Below are positions 1 to 7,653 of a stretch of DNA of 14,667 nucleotides, piece by piece. Numbering within the stretch: the first letter of the stretch is position 1; every line of letters begins with the position of its first letter. This DNA comes from Bacteroidota bacterium. GTDB taxonomy: Bacteria > Bacteroidota > Bacteroidia > Bacteroidales > Porphyromonadaceae. A program made the position numbers and the translations under genes. A model generated the notes under the pieces. The model saw only the letters and a list, made by a program, of their open reading frames with translations. It was not told the origin of the DNA and searched no databases. The DNA lies in the NCBI GenBank assembly GCA_023396255.1, contig JAEWWU010000001.1, positions 1 through 14,667 of the forward strand, in the 5' to 3' direction.

Positions 1-231
1 CTTTCATCGTTGTATTTCAGTCCCGACAAAACTTCTCAGGAAGAAAATCACGCAAGAACGCTCACTTTCACTCGCAAATGTGTACCTTTGCAAGTAGTAA
101 AAGTGAGCGTTCTTTGGCTATTCAAAATAATGTGCCTCAAAGCACTCCGCTCATTTCTAAATCGTTACCTATCCATCTATCCTAAAAAGGTAACACTCTA
201 CTTCTCAATAAGATAGTTCGTAGGCAAAAAA
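1..231 (+). repeat. Left copy of a long dispersed/inverted repeat
   Basis: This segment matches the reverse complement of 14215-14445 at 216 of 231 positions with no gaps. Similarity stops abruptly just after an A-run (226-231). The other edge is cut by the window, so the full length is unknown. One frame is open in both copies, but 11 of the 12 codons that differ change the amino acid, so it is not under protein selection and the repeat is probably non-coding. It contains a 19-bp imperfect palindrome (54-114) and a second inverted pair, GTTACCT (164-170) with AGGTAAC (188-194). It could be a MITE-like element, a REP-like element or the end of a larger element. No transposase is visible beside it. 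Confidence 0.9.
54..114. repeat. 19-bp palindromic stem-loop in the left repeat
   Basis: AAGAACGCTCACTTTCACT (54-72) pairs with 96-114, 18 of 19 positions complementary. The 23-base loop holds a further 5-bp pair, GCAAA (74-78) with TTTGC (87-91). The loop also contains TACCTTTG (83-90), which fits the Bacteroidota -7 promoter box TAnnTTTG, but no TTTG box is seen at the usual -33 distance. The same fold is kept in the right repeat at 14332-14392, with 17 of 19 pairs. The roles of the fold and of the promoter-like box are unknown. Confidence 0.7.
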
Positions 232-241
232 TAGTGATGGA

Positions 242-321
242 AAAATATTTTTTGAGGGAACTATTGAAGGATTTATTCCTAAAAATCCGACGCTAACACC
301 GCCGAAAATATTTTGAGGGAA
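242..321. repeat. Short imperfect direct repeat, two copies
   Basis: AAAATATTTTTTGAGGGAA (242-260) recurs as AAAATATTTTGAGGGAA (305-321), identical except for two extra T in the first copy. Both lie on the plus strand, 63 bases apart, just inside the left repeat. They might be binding sites, a decayed element end or a small duplication; nothing shows which. Confidence 0.5.
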
Positions 322-466
322 TTAGCACCCCTATTTTTCGTTCTGTGGTCCGCAAACTGCCCCTAAAAGATTTTCCAGAGCAAGAAGGATGTATCTGCTA
401 ATTTTTATTTACACAACTCATTACCAAAGAGTTATGGGCTATTCTTTCCTCCACTGATGCTCTGAG

Positions 467-539
467 AATCGTTTTTATAGAGCTCCTCGACTTCGTAATC
501 GCAATTTTCGTCTTCTCGGGAGCTAAAAAAAGAACGATT
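467..539. promoter_or_regulatory. Imperfect inverted repeat upstream of uvrA
   Basis: The arm 467-486 (AATCGTTTTTATAGAGCTCC) is nearly complementary to 519-539. Two blocks match exactly, AATCGTT with AACGATT (7 bp) and AGCTCC with GGAGCT (6 bp), separated by a T/A-rich stretch that pairs partly. About 32 bases lie between the arms. No run of T follows on the plus strand, so it does not look like a plus-strand terminator. It could be a structured leader, an operator or a remnant. Confidence 0.4.
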
Positions 540-650
540 ATTAACAAATCGACAAAAACAACAAAAGAGCCTCCAATGAGGCAACCAAATTCTGTGGATT
601 ATATTTATTACCTTTATCTTCTGCAAACGAAAAATCAACAACCAAGAGCA

Positions 651-3482
651 ATGAGTCACAAGGCGCAACACGATCATATCATAGTAAAGGGATGCAGGGT
701 ACACAACTTAAAAGGGATAGATGTACAAATACCTCGCAACCAACTTACTGTAATTACCGGAGTAAGTGGGTCCGGAAAGAGCTCGCTCGCCTTTGATACC
801 CTTTATGCAGAAGGACAGAGGAGGTATGTTGAGAGTTTATCTTCCTATGCCCGGCAATTCCTCGATCGGATGAAAAAACCGGAGTGCGATCTGCTTCTCA
901 ATCTCCCCCCAGCCGTAGCCATCGAACAGCGAGTCGTTAGTCGCAACCCTCGCAGCACTGTGGGTACTTCTTCCGAAATATATGACTATCTGCGTCTTCT
1001 GATGGCTCGAGTAGGACGTGTCGTATCTCCTTTATCCGGTGAGGTGGTAAAAAAGCATACCCTTAAGGATGTAACCGACTATGTATTACAATTGCCTCAA
1101 AAAAGCCGCATTATGATTGTTGCTTCCTTGGAAGCGACAACCGAACGCTCTTTGGAAGAACTTCTTTCCATCCTACCCGGGCAAGGTTATACAAGAATCC
1201 TCATCGAAGACACTCCCACACGCATCGAGGAGCTAACCCCGGAACAAATCCCAGCGCAAAGCATTGAATTGATTATAGACCGACTGTCGGTCACTTACGA
1301 TGACGATGCTTTTCTATCTCGATTAGCAGATTCGATAGAGACGGCTTTTTACGAGGGAAAAGGTTCTTGCCATCTGGTGGTGACCCTACCCGATGGCTCT
1401 GCCCTACGCCACTCTTTTAGTAATCGCTTTGAAGCAGATGGACGCGCTTTTACGGAACCTACCCCGGAGCTATTCAACTTTAACAGCCCAGGTGGAGCCT
1501 GCCCCACCTGCGAAGGGTTTGGCTGTGTGGTAGGCATAGACCCTGACTTGGTCGTTCCCAATCAACGACTTTCTGTGTACGATGGCTGCGTAACTTGCTG
1601 GGAAGGCCCCAAATCCAAAATTTGGAAACAGGAATTCATAAAAGCTGCGCACAGTTTAGGTTTTAATATACACCAACCTTACAATCAGCTCTCTGAGCAC
1701 GAACGTTCTCTTTTGTGGCACGGATATCCCAACATCCCCTTTGTTCCCGGAGACTGGAACAACAAACAGCTATACGGAATCGATGACTTTTTTGCTTTCC
1801 TCAAAAGTGAACTGTACAAGGTCCAAAATCGTGTACGATTAGCTCATTATAGTGGCAAAACGCTTTGCCCCGACTGTGGAGGAAGTCGCCTTAAGTCTGA
1901 TGCTTTACTCGTGCAGTACAACGGTCTCAACATTGCCCAAATCAATCGAATGAGCATCGATGAGGCACGAACCTTTTTCTCCAATCCCCCTACCGATGCA
2001 AATGACCAAAAAGTGGCACATCGTCTGCTTTTGGAAATCAACAACAGATTACAAGTGCTGCAAGAAGTGGGGCTGGGATACCTTACCTTGGATAGGCGCT
2101 CCAATACTTTATCCGGGGGAGAAAGCCAACGCATCAACCTTTCGACCCGTTTGGGCAACAATCTGGTAGGATCGCTATATGTCTTGGACGAACCCAGTAT
2201 AGGATTGCACGAACGTGACACCGATAGGCTTATCAAAGTAATGGAAAGCCTACGAGATAAAGGAAACACCGTAGTGGTCGTAGAGCACGATGAACACACA
2301 ATGCGAGCAGCGGATTACATTGTGGATATAGGACCCGATGCAGGACGTTTGGGCGGAGAAGTGGTTTATGCCGGCCCTTCCAACCAAATAACGGAGCAAA
2401 CCAAAGGCTATACTGCAGCTTACTTAACGGGAAGGGAGAGCATTGCTCTTCCTCTGAATAGAAGACCGGCACAACGGTTTATAAAGATCAACCAAGCATA
2501 TGGGCATAATTTGAAAGGGATTGATGTCCGAATACCTCTCAATACACTAACCGTAGTTACGGGAGTGAGCGGCTCCGGAAAAAGTACGCTGGTCTACGAT
2601 GTGCTCTTTGAGAATCTATCAAGCAAACTCAACTCCCCCTCATCACATCAGGGAGGAGACCTATTAACCGGTGATTTGGAATTGATTAACGAAGTAATCT
2701 ATGTAGATCAATCGAATGCCGGTCGCAATGCCCGTTCGAATCCGGTAACCTATATCGGTGCATACAGCTACATAAGAGAGTTTTATAGTGAACTGCCCCT
2801 ATCCAAGCAATTAGGTTACAAACCTTATATTTTCAGTTTTAATAAGGAGGGTGGAAGATGTGAAACCTGCAAAGGAGAAGGAACGGTGACCATCGAAATG
2901 CAATTTATGACCGACCTGACAGTCATTTGCGAAGAGTGTGCCGGCAAACGCTTTTCTCGAGAAACCCTGGAGGTGGAATGTGACGGTGTTAATATCTACC
3001 AAATTTTGGAAATGACTGTCAATAATGCTGTAGAGTTTTTTTCCTCCAAACCCGGTTCTCTGCCACGAGCTATTGTGGATAAATTGGAAGCTCTGCAACG
3101 CGTAGGATTAGGCTATATCAAATTGGGACAAAGCAGTTCTACACTCTCGGGCGGAGAAAATCAACGTCTCAAGTTGGCAAAATACCTATCAGAAAACAAC
3201 ACACAGCCCTCTCTATTCATCTTTGACGAACCTACTACGGGGTTGCACTTTCACGACATCAGCACACTATTGGCTGCTCTGAACTCTCTGATCGACAATG
3301 GCCACTCGGTGATCGTTATAGAACACAACCTTGATGTAATCAAATGCGCCGACTACGTAATCGATATGGGGCCCGAAGGTGGAGATGCCGGTGGATATGT
3401 AGTAGCCTGTGGCACTCCGGAAGAAGTAGCACAATGCCCCCAATCTATTACAGGGCAGTATCTCAAAGAAAAACTCCTCTAA
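651..3482 (+). CDS. uvrA: Excinuclease ABC subunit A (UvrA), lacking zinc module 1
   Basis: 943 residues. UvrA is the damage-sensing ATPase of nucleotide excision repair; it works as a dimer, loads UvrB on DNA and acts in the cytoplasm. Two ABC ATPase halves are complete: Walker A GVSGSGKSS (37-45) with signature LSGGES (487-492), and Walker A GVSGSGKST (638-646) with signature LSGGEN (832-837). Each half has a DEP Walker B. The C-terminal zinc module is intact (C737, C740, C760, C763). The first is not: only C284 and C287 remain, and the expected upstream CxxC is S-N-R-F (257-260). I chose ATG 651 because the UvrA similarity starts there; ATG 576 would add 25 unrelated residues. The MerR-like gene follows after 21 bases, probably on the same transcript. 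Many Bacteroidota carry more than one UvrA, so this may be the secondary paralogue. Confidence 0.95.
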   Translation: MSHKAQHDHIIVKGCRVHNLKGIDVQIPRNQLTVITGVSGSGKSSLAFDTLYAEGQRRYVESLSSYARQFLDRMKKPECDLLLNLPPAVAIEQRVVSRNPRSTVGTSSEIYDYLRLLMARVGRVVSPLSGEVVKKHTLKDVTDYVLQLPQKSRIMIVASLEATTERSLEELLSILPGQGYTRILIEDTPTRIEELTPEQIPAQSIELIIDRLSVTYDDDAFLSRLADSIETAFYEGKGSCHLVVTLPDGSALRHSFSNRFEADGRAFTEPTPELFNFNSPGGACPTCEGFGCVVGIDPDLVVPNQRLSVYDGCVTCWEGPKSKIWKQEFIKAAHSLGFNIHQPYNQLSEHERSLLWHGYPNIPFVPGDWNNKQLYGIDDFFAFLKSELYKVQNRVRLAHYSGKTLCPDCGGSRLKSDALLVQYNGLNIAQINRMSIDEARTFFSNPPTDANDQKVAHRLLLEINNRLQVLQEVGLGYLTLDRRSNTLSGGESQRINLSTRLGNNLVGSLYVLDEPSIGLHERDTDRLIKVMESLRDKGNTVVVVEHDEHTMRAADYIVDIGPDAGRLGGEVVYAGPSNQITEQTKGYTAAYLTGRESIALPLNRRPAQRFIKINQAYGHNLKGIDVRIPLNTLTVVTGVSGSGKSTLVYDVLFENLSSKLNSPSSHQGGDLLTGDLELINEVIYVDQSNAGRNARSNPVTYIGAYSYIREFYSELPLSKQLGYKPYIFSFNKEGGRCETCKGEGTVTIEMQFMTDLTVICEECAGKRFSRETLEVECDGVNIYQILEMTVNNAVEFFSSKPGSLPRAIVDKLEALQRVGLGYIKLGQSSSTLSGGENQRLKLAKYLSENNTQPSLFIFDEPTTGLHFHDISTLLAALNSLIDNGHSVIVIEHNLDVIKCADYVIDMGPEGGDAGGYVVACGTPEEVAQCPQSITGQYLKEKLL

Positions 3483-3503
3483 CCTCTCCTTCACGACGAG
3501 ACT

Positions 3504-3887
3504 ATGGCACTAAACAGACAAATCAAACAAGCCAAACTCTATTATAGCCACTCCGAAGCGGCAAAGGAACTCAAAGAGGCCCCTTCGACCATTCGCTTTT
3601 GGGTAGAGCAGTTTTGCCTCAAAAAACATTCTTCGGGGGGGGGCAACATACGCTACGACCTCAAAACAATGGAGCAATTGAGACACATAAAGTACCTCCT
3701 CCGAGACAAAAGACTAACCATAGAAGGGGCTCGCAATGCCCTAAAAGTTCCACAAACCCAAAACAACGCGCAAGTGGCTGCAACCTTGAAAGAGCTCAAA
3801 GAGCAATTGGTACAATTGCGCCACAGTATGGACAAATACCAAATGGGACTTGCAAGCCGATCCATTAAAAAAGAGTTGGAACAGTGA
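3504..3887 (+). CDS. Small MerR-family transcriptional regulator
   Basis: 127 residues. The N-terminal half fits a MerR-type winged helix: SEAAKELKEAPSTIRFW (17-33) is the recognition helix-turn-helix, followed by a wing (about 40-52, with N-x-R-Y) and a second helical part with LRHIKYLLRDKRLTIEGAR. The C-terminal part (about 83-120) is a coiled coil likely to mediate dimerisation. No cysteines or other effector site are visible beyond the helix, so the ligand is unknown. Members of this short type are common in Bacteroidota and most are uncharacterised. The wing is encoded by a nine-G tract (3635-3643), where a one-base slip would replace everything after about residue 45. It lies 21 bases after uvrA; a link with repair is possible but unproven. 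Confidence 0.85.
   Translation: MALNRQIKQAKLYYSHSEAAKELKEAPSTIRFWVEQFCLKKHSSGGGNIRYDLKTMEQLRHIKYLLRDKRLTIEGARNALKVPQTQNNAQVAATLKELKEQLVQLRHSMDKYQMGLASRSIKKELEQ
3635..3643 (+). repeat. Nine-G homopolymer inside the merR-like gene
   Basis: Nine consecutive G encode Ser44 (last base) to Gly47 in the wing of the regulator. The reading frame is open at this length. Gain or loss of one base would shift into other frames; one of these stays open to 3868 with an unrelated sequence. Confidence 0.9.
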
Positions 3888-3943
3888 GACTTTTTGCGAT
3901 AAAAAAGAACGACTCCGGTTACAAGAAATCTGTCCAAAAGAAT

Positions 3944-3951
3944 TACCTTTG
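3944..3951 (+). promoter_or_regulatory. Candidate -7 promoter box for murI
   Basis: TACCTTTG matches the Bacteroidota -7 consensus TAnnTTTG and sits 63 bases before the murI ATG, in the 127-bp gap after the MerR-like gene. A clear TTTG box at about -33 is missing, so the call rests on the -7 box alone. Confidence 0.45.
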
Positions 3952-4014
3952 CGGAGGATATAGGGTGCTGTAACGCCTGTTATTGCACCAAGAAGTAAGG
4001 AAGTATTCAATAAG

Positions 4015-4860
4015 ATGCAAGAAAACGCTCAAGAGTTGGGCCCCATAGGAATATTTGACTCCGGCTACGGGGGACTAACCATTGCCACAGAAGCCTTTAA
4101 GGCTCTACCTCAGCACGATTTTATTTATCTGGGAGATAATGCAAGATCCCCCTACGGTACACGATCATTTGAGGTCGTTTACTCTTTTACCCTGCAAGCC
4201 GTCCTTAAACTTTTCGATTTGGGATGCAGTATGATTATCTTGGCTTGCAATACCGCCTCTGCCAAGGCTCTACGAACCATACAGCAACAAGTGCTTCCCA
4301 AAATGGGTGTGTCCCACCGACGGGTATTGGGTATCATCCGCCCCACAGTTGAGGCTCTTGGGAGCATAACGGCAACCCGCCACGTTGGCATATTAGGGAC
4401 AGAAGGCACGGTGAGCAGTGAAAGCTATCCCATAGAGATTGCCAAGTTGTATTCGGACATAACAGTACAGCAAGAAGCCTGTCCTATGTGGGTGCCCATT
4501 GTGGAGACGGGAGAGAGCAACAGCCCCGGAGCTGACTACTTTGTCCGCAAACATTTGGACAACGTCTTGGCCAAAGACGAGCAAATAGACACCTTGGTGT
4601 TGGCTTGTACACACTATCCGCTACTTATGCCAAAGATTACACGATTGGTAACCCCCACGATGCGTATAGTTTCTCAAGGGGAGTTGGTGGCTGCATCGTT
4701 GGTTGATTATCTGCGAAGACATCCGGAAATGGATCAACGGATTTCTAAAAACGGACAAGTACAATACTTTACAACGGAGAGTGCTGAGAAGTTTGCCTCC
4801 AAAGCCTCTATTTTCTTACAAGAAGAGATACAAGCAACCCATATAAACATAGAACTATAA
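4015..4860 (+). CDS. murI: Glutamate racemase
   Basis: 281 residues. The enzyme interconverts L- and D-glutamate in the cytoplasm without a cofactor, providing the D-Glu of the peptidoglycan stem peptide. The N-terminal motif IGIFDSGYGGLT includes D15 and S16. The two catalytic cysteines are present: C78 in LACNTASA and C198 in LACTHYPLL, as required for the two-base mechanism. Length is usual for the family. The start is preceded by AAGTAAGGAAG, a weak purine-rich stretch, and by a -7-like box. The META lipoprotein gene follows after 11 bases and is probably cotranscribed. Confidence 0.96.
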   Translation: MQENAQELGPIGIFDSGYGGLTIATEAFKALPQHDFIYLGDNARSPYGTRSFEVVYSFTLQAVLKLFDLGCSMIILACNTASAKALRTIQQQVLPKMGVSHRRVLGIIRPTVEALGSITATRHVGILGTEGTVSSESYPIEIAKLYSDITVQQEACPMWVPIVETGESNSPGADYFVRKHLDNVLAKDEQIDTLVLACTHYPLLMPKITRLVTPTMRIVSQGELVAASLVDYLRRHPEMDQRISKNGQVQYFTTESAEKFASKASIFLQEEIQATHINIEL

Positions 4861-4871
4861 TCACAGCAAAT

Positions 4872-5330
4872 ATGAAAATAACAATAAAAAATCTTTCAAC
4901 GATCCTTTTGGCAACCACCCTCTTTGTCTCTGCAATCTTTCTCAGCTCTTGCGGAGCAAAAAAGCAGTCAAACCAAGCCATTTTACAGCAACTGGATGGT
5001 TCTTGGAATGCCTATAAAATCAAAGGAGAGGCCCTATCCAAAGAAGCACAACATATGTTTGTAACTTTCAATGTTTTGGAGGCGGCTGTCGGCGGTAGAG
5101 GTACTTGTAACAGTTTTGGTGCTCCTTTGCGAGCTACCGAGAATAAAGAAATGGTGGTGGGGAATATCATCTCTACACGAATGGCTTGTTCCAATCAACT
5201 CGATGAGTATGCTCTGTTTGGAGTTCTTAACGAAGCCTCTCGGTTCGACATCCAAAACGGGAAGCTCTTTCTGTACAACAAAAACAGTGAGGAACCCATA
5301 GCCGAATTCGTTCGCGCAAAGGACAAGTAA
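4872..5330 (+). CDS. META-domain (HslJ-like) lipoprotein
   Basis: 152 residues. The N-terminus is a lipoprotein signal peptide ending in the lipobox LSSC, with C27 as the lipidated residue, so the protein is anchored in the inner or outer membrane. The mature part matches the META/HslJ fold: a tryptophan near the start (GSWNAYKI), the glycine/cysteine motif GGRGTCNSFGA, then STRMAC and a helix Q-L-D-E-Y-A-L-F. Family members have been tied to envelope stress and drug tolerance in other bacteria, but the biochemical role is unclear. The two cysteines C-N-S-F and M-A-C could form a disulfide. It begins 11 bases after murI and is followed by a candidate terminator. Confidence 0.82.
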   Translation: MKITIKNLSTILLATTLFVSAIFLSSCGAKKQSNQAILQQLDGSWNAYKIKGEALSKEAQHMFVTFNVLEAAVGGRGTCNSFGAPLRATENKEMVVGNIISTRMACSNQLDEYALFGVLNEASRFDIQNGKLFLYNKNSEEPIAEFVRAKDK

Positions 5331-5368
5331 GCCAGAGGACCTTTGTTGCCACCCCCTATCCGGCACCG

Positions 5369-5408
5369 AAGAAAAAGAGGCCCTCACAAAGACCTCTCTT
5401 TCTTTGTG
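5369..5408 (+). terminator. Candidate terminator/attenuator with two alternative hairpins
   Basis: AAGAAAAAGAGG (5369-5380) pairs with CCTCTCTTTCTT (5393-5404) at 11 of 12 positions. A second, overlapping hairpin is possible between CACAAAGA (5385-5392) and TCTTTGTG (5401-5408), which is perfect over 8 bp. The two cannot form together. Only a mixed U-rich tail follows. It lies 38 bases after the META lipoprotein stop and ends 44 bases before the peptidase start. Confidence 0.4.
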
Positions 5409-5452
5409 TCCTCTTGTCATTAAACCCATTATTGGAAAACCATAGAAGAGTT

Positions 5453-7642
5453 ATGAAGAAACTATTTGCTTCTACCATTTGTCTACTTATCGGTATTGTA
5501 TCGGTATCCCTAAGTGCACAAACCTCCAACAAAAAGGGGGTGTCCGTCTCCGAGATAACCAATGGAACATTTTATCCCAAAAGTGCCGGAAAGAATTTCC
5601 GTTCTATGCCGGATGGACAATTTTTCACACAAATCTCTTCCGACAGGAAAAGCATCTTGAAGTGTTCATTTGCCACCGGACAAGTAATTGAAACCCTATT
5701 CTCTCTTGACAATGTAGAGGGAGGGCGTGGTATAAAAGCCATTGAACAATACAGTATAGCCCCCTCCGGGCATCACATTCTTATCTATACGGAGGTACAA
5801 AGCATTTACCGCAGATCTTACAATGCGGTTGTCTACCACTACGATGTGCGTCGCAACAAACTAGAACCTCTAAGCAGAGAGGGAGGACGCATTGCCATAC
5901 CCACATTTAGCCCGGATGGGAGAATGGTCGCTTTTGTTCGAGACAACAACATCTTTGTCCGTAAGTTCGACTTCGACAGCGAAATACAAATCACCAGCGA
6001 TGGCAAGTACAACCACATCATCAATGGAACTACGGATTGGGTGTATGAAGAGGAATTAACCACCACCCAGCTAATGACTTGGAGTAAAGACAACCGCTTC
6101 TTGGCTTATGTTCGTTCGGATGAAAGCAAAGTGCCGGCGTACGATATGCCCATTTACAACTCAGGGGCATTTTATCCGACCAACTATTCCTATAAGTATC
6201 CCAAAGCAGGAGAACAAAATTCGGTTGTTACTCTCTTTGTGCACGACCTTAGCCTTAAACAAAGCAAGCAAGTGGCACTCCCTTTGGATAGAGATGGGTA
6301 CATTCCACGGATCGAATTTACATCTTTTGCCAATGGTCTGGCAGTGGCCACACTCAACCGTCGACAGGATCTATTCCGTCTCTATATGGTGAACCCGCAA
6401 AGCCTTGTACCCAAGCTTACAATAGAGACCAAGGATCAACGCTACGTGAACAGCGACTTCATTCAAAGTATGCAAATCACTGAAAAGGGATTTATAATGC
6501 TCAATGAGGAGGACGGTTACACCCATATTTACTCTTATGGTCCCGGGGGACAAGACAAGAAAAAGGTTGTAGGAGGCGAGTATGATGTCTTGGCCCTCTA
6601 TGGACAAGACAAGTCCGGCAATATCTATTACCAAGCAGCAGACGAAACGCCTATACGTCGCCGAGTTCTCAAAGTAGACAAACAGGGACGCATCACCCCG
6701 TTAGCAGCCCAAAAAGGGATCAATAGTGCTGTTTTTTGTTCTGACTTCAGCTACTTTATTAATGATTATTCCGCAGACAATACCCCTCCCCTCATCACCA
6801 TCAGATCGGGTAAAGATGGTAGAGAACTGCGCACCTTAGAGGACAATGCAGAACTAAAAACCAGACTTGGCAACTATAACATTGCCCCAAAAGAGTTTAT
6901 CTCTCTCCCCATACAAGGGGGTATAGAGCTCAATGGTTGGTTGCTTAAACCCGATCATTTTGATGCAAGTAGGCAATACCCGGTGGTTATGGTACAATAT
7001 AGTGGTCCCGATTCGCAAGAAGTGTTGGATGAATATAACGTAGATTGGGTACAAGCTTTGGTGCAAGAAGGATACATTGTGGCGTGCTTCGATGGCCGAG
7101 GAACCGGTTCTCGAGGAGCAGAATGGAGGAAATGCACCTATCTCAACCTTGGAAAATATGAATCGGACGATCAAATAGCCGCAGCGCAAGCTCTAAGCAA
7201 ACTACCTTACGTGGATGGGAAAAGAATTGCCATTTGGGGATGGAGCTTTGGGGGCTACAATGTACTACGTTGTCTATGCCGTGGTAATGGCGTCTTTGCC
7301 GCCGGAGTGGCGATTGCTCCTGTTACCGATTGGCATTTCTACGACACCATTTATACCGAGCGTTTTATGCGCACTCCTCAAGAAAATCCATCAGGCTACT
7401 CTACGTCGTCTTGCTTGACCATAGCCAAAGACCTCAAAGGAAAATTGCTCCTCATCAGCGGGAGTGCCGACGACAACGTGCACTTGCAAAACACGATGCT
7501 TATGTCCGAGGCGTTGGTCTACAACAACATCCCCTTCGAGATGGCTGTGTACAACGATCGCAACCACGGTATATATGGGGGGAATGCACGCCCTCACCTC
7601 TACAACAAGGTGATAGAATTTCTCAACCGTTCTCTCAAGTAA
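5453..7642 (+). CDS. Dipeptidyl peptidase IV (serine peptidase family S9B)
   Basis: 729 residues from the chosen ATG. It removes X-Pro (and X-Ala) dipeptides from peptide N-termini, outside the cytoplasm. An upstream in-frame ATG at 5414 would place 13 residues before the signal peptide, so ATG 5453 (MKKLFASTICLL, cleavage near SLSA-Q, residues 19-23) is preferred. A beta-propeller fills about residues 40-480, with the substrate-anchoring double-Glu motif DWVYEEE (195-201). The alpha/beta hydrolase domain carries the triad S598 (GWSFGG), D673 (SADDNVH) and H705 (NHG). The Asp-His spacing of 32 equals that of human DPP4. Sequence and length resemble P. gingivalis DPPIV (723 residues), a virulence-associated enzyme of a peptide-fermenting species. 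lipA follows after 11 bases. Confidence 0.95.
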   Translation: MKKLFASTICLLIGIVSVSLSAQTSNKKGVSVSEITNGTFYPKSAGKNFRSMPDGQFFTQISSDRKSILKCSFATGQVIETLFSLDNVEGGRGIKAIEQYSIAPSGHHILIYTEVQSIYRRSYNAVVYHYDVRRNKLEPLSREGGRIAIPTFSPDGRMVAFVRDNNIFVRKFDFDSEIQITSDGKYNHIINGTTDWVYEEELTTTQLMTWSKDNRFLAYVRSDESKVPAYDMPIYNSGAFYPTNYSYKYPKAGEQNSVVTLFVHDLSLKQSKQVALPLDRDGYIPRIEFTSFANGLAVATLNRRQDLFRLYMVNPQSLVPKLTIETKDQRYVNSDFIQSMQITEKGFIMLNEEDGYTHIYSYGPGGQDKKKVVGGEYDVLALYGQDKSGNIYYQAADETPIRRRVLKVDKQGRITPLAAQKGINSAVFCSDFSYFINDYSADNTPPLITIRSGKDGRELRTLEDNAELKTRLGNYNIAPKEFISLPIQGGIELNGWLLKPDHFDASRQYPVVMVQYSGPDSQEVLDEYNVDWVQALVQEGYIVACFDGRGTGSRGAEWRKCTYLNLGKYESDDQIAAAQALSKLPYVDGKRIAIWGWSFGGYNVLRCLCRGNGVFAAGVAIAPVTDWHFYDTIYTERFMRTPQENPSGYSTSSCLTIAKDLKGKLLLISGSADDNVHLQNTMLMSEALVYNNIPFEMAVYNDRNHGIYGGNARPHLYNKVIEFLNRSLK

Positions 7643-7653
7643 ATAGCGGCACC

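Larger units (their letters stand above)
232..650. other. 419-bp gap upstream of uvrA, no convincing gene
   Basis: No gene is supported here. A minus-strand open frame at 432-704 overlaps the start of uvrA, has no motif and is probably chance. The gap holds an imperfect direct repeat (242-260 and 305-321) and an imperfect inverted repeat (467-539), both listed separately. The uvrA promoter should lie here. The nearest -7-like string is TTACCTTTA about 40 bases before the chosen ATG, which departs from TAnnTTTG at the last base. Confidence 0.5.

Noticed and set aside
10..216. 68-residue open frame in the left repeat, also open in the right copy
   Set aside because: Of 12 differing codons between the two copies, 11 change the amino acid, so the frame is not under protein selection. 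It also starts at TTG.
576..650. Longer N-terminus for UvrA from ATG 576
   Set aside because: The added 25 residues are tyrosine-rich and unlike UvrA N-termini; family similarity begins a few residues after ATG 651.
432..704. 90-residue minus-strand open frame ahead of uvrA
   Set aside because: Its start lies inside uvrA, it has no motif, and it overlaps the inverted repeat at 467-539.
7330..7653. Longer LipA start inside the peptidase gene
   Set aside because: The extra 108 codons fully overlap the peptidase catalytic domain in another frame and have no LipA similarity; GTG 7654 fits the family start.
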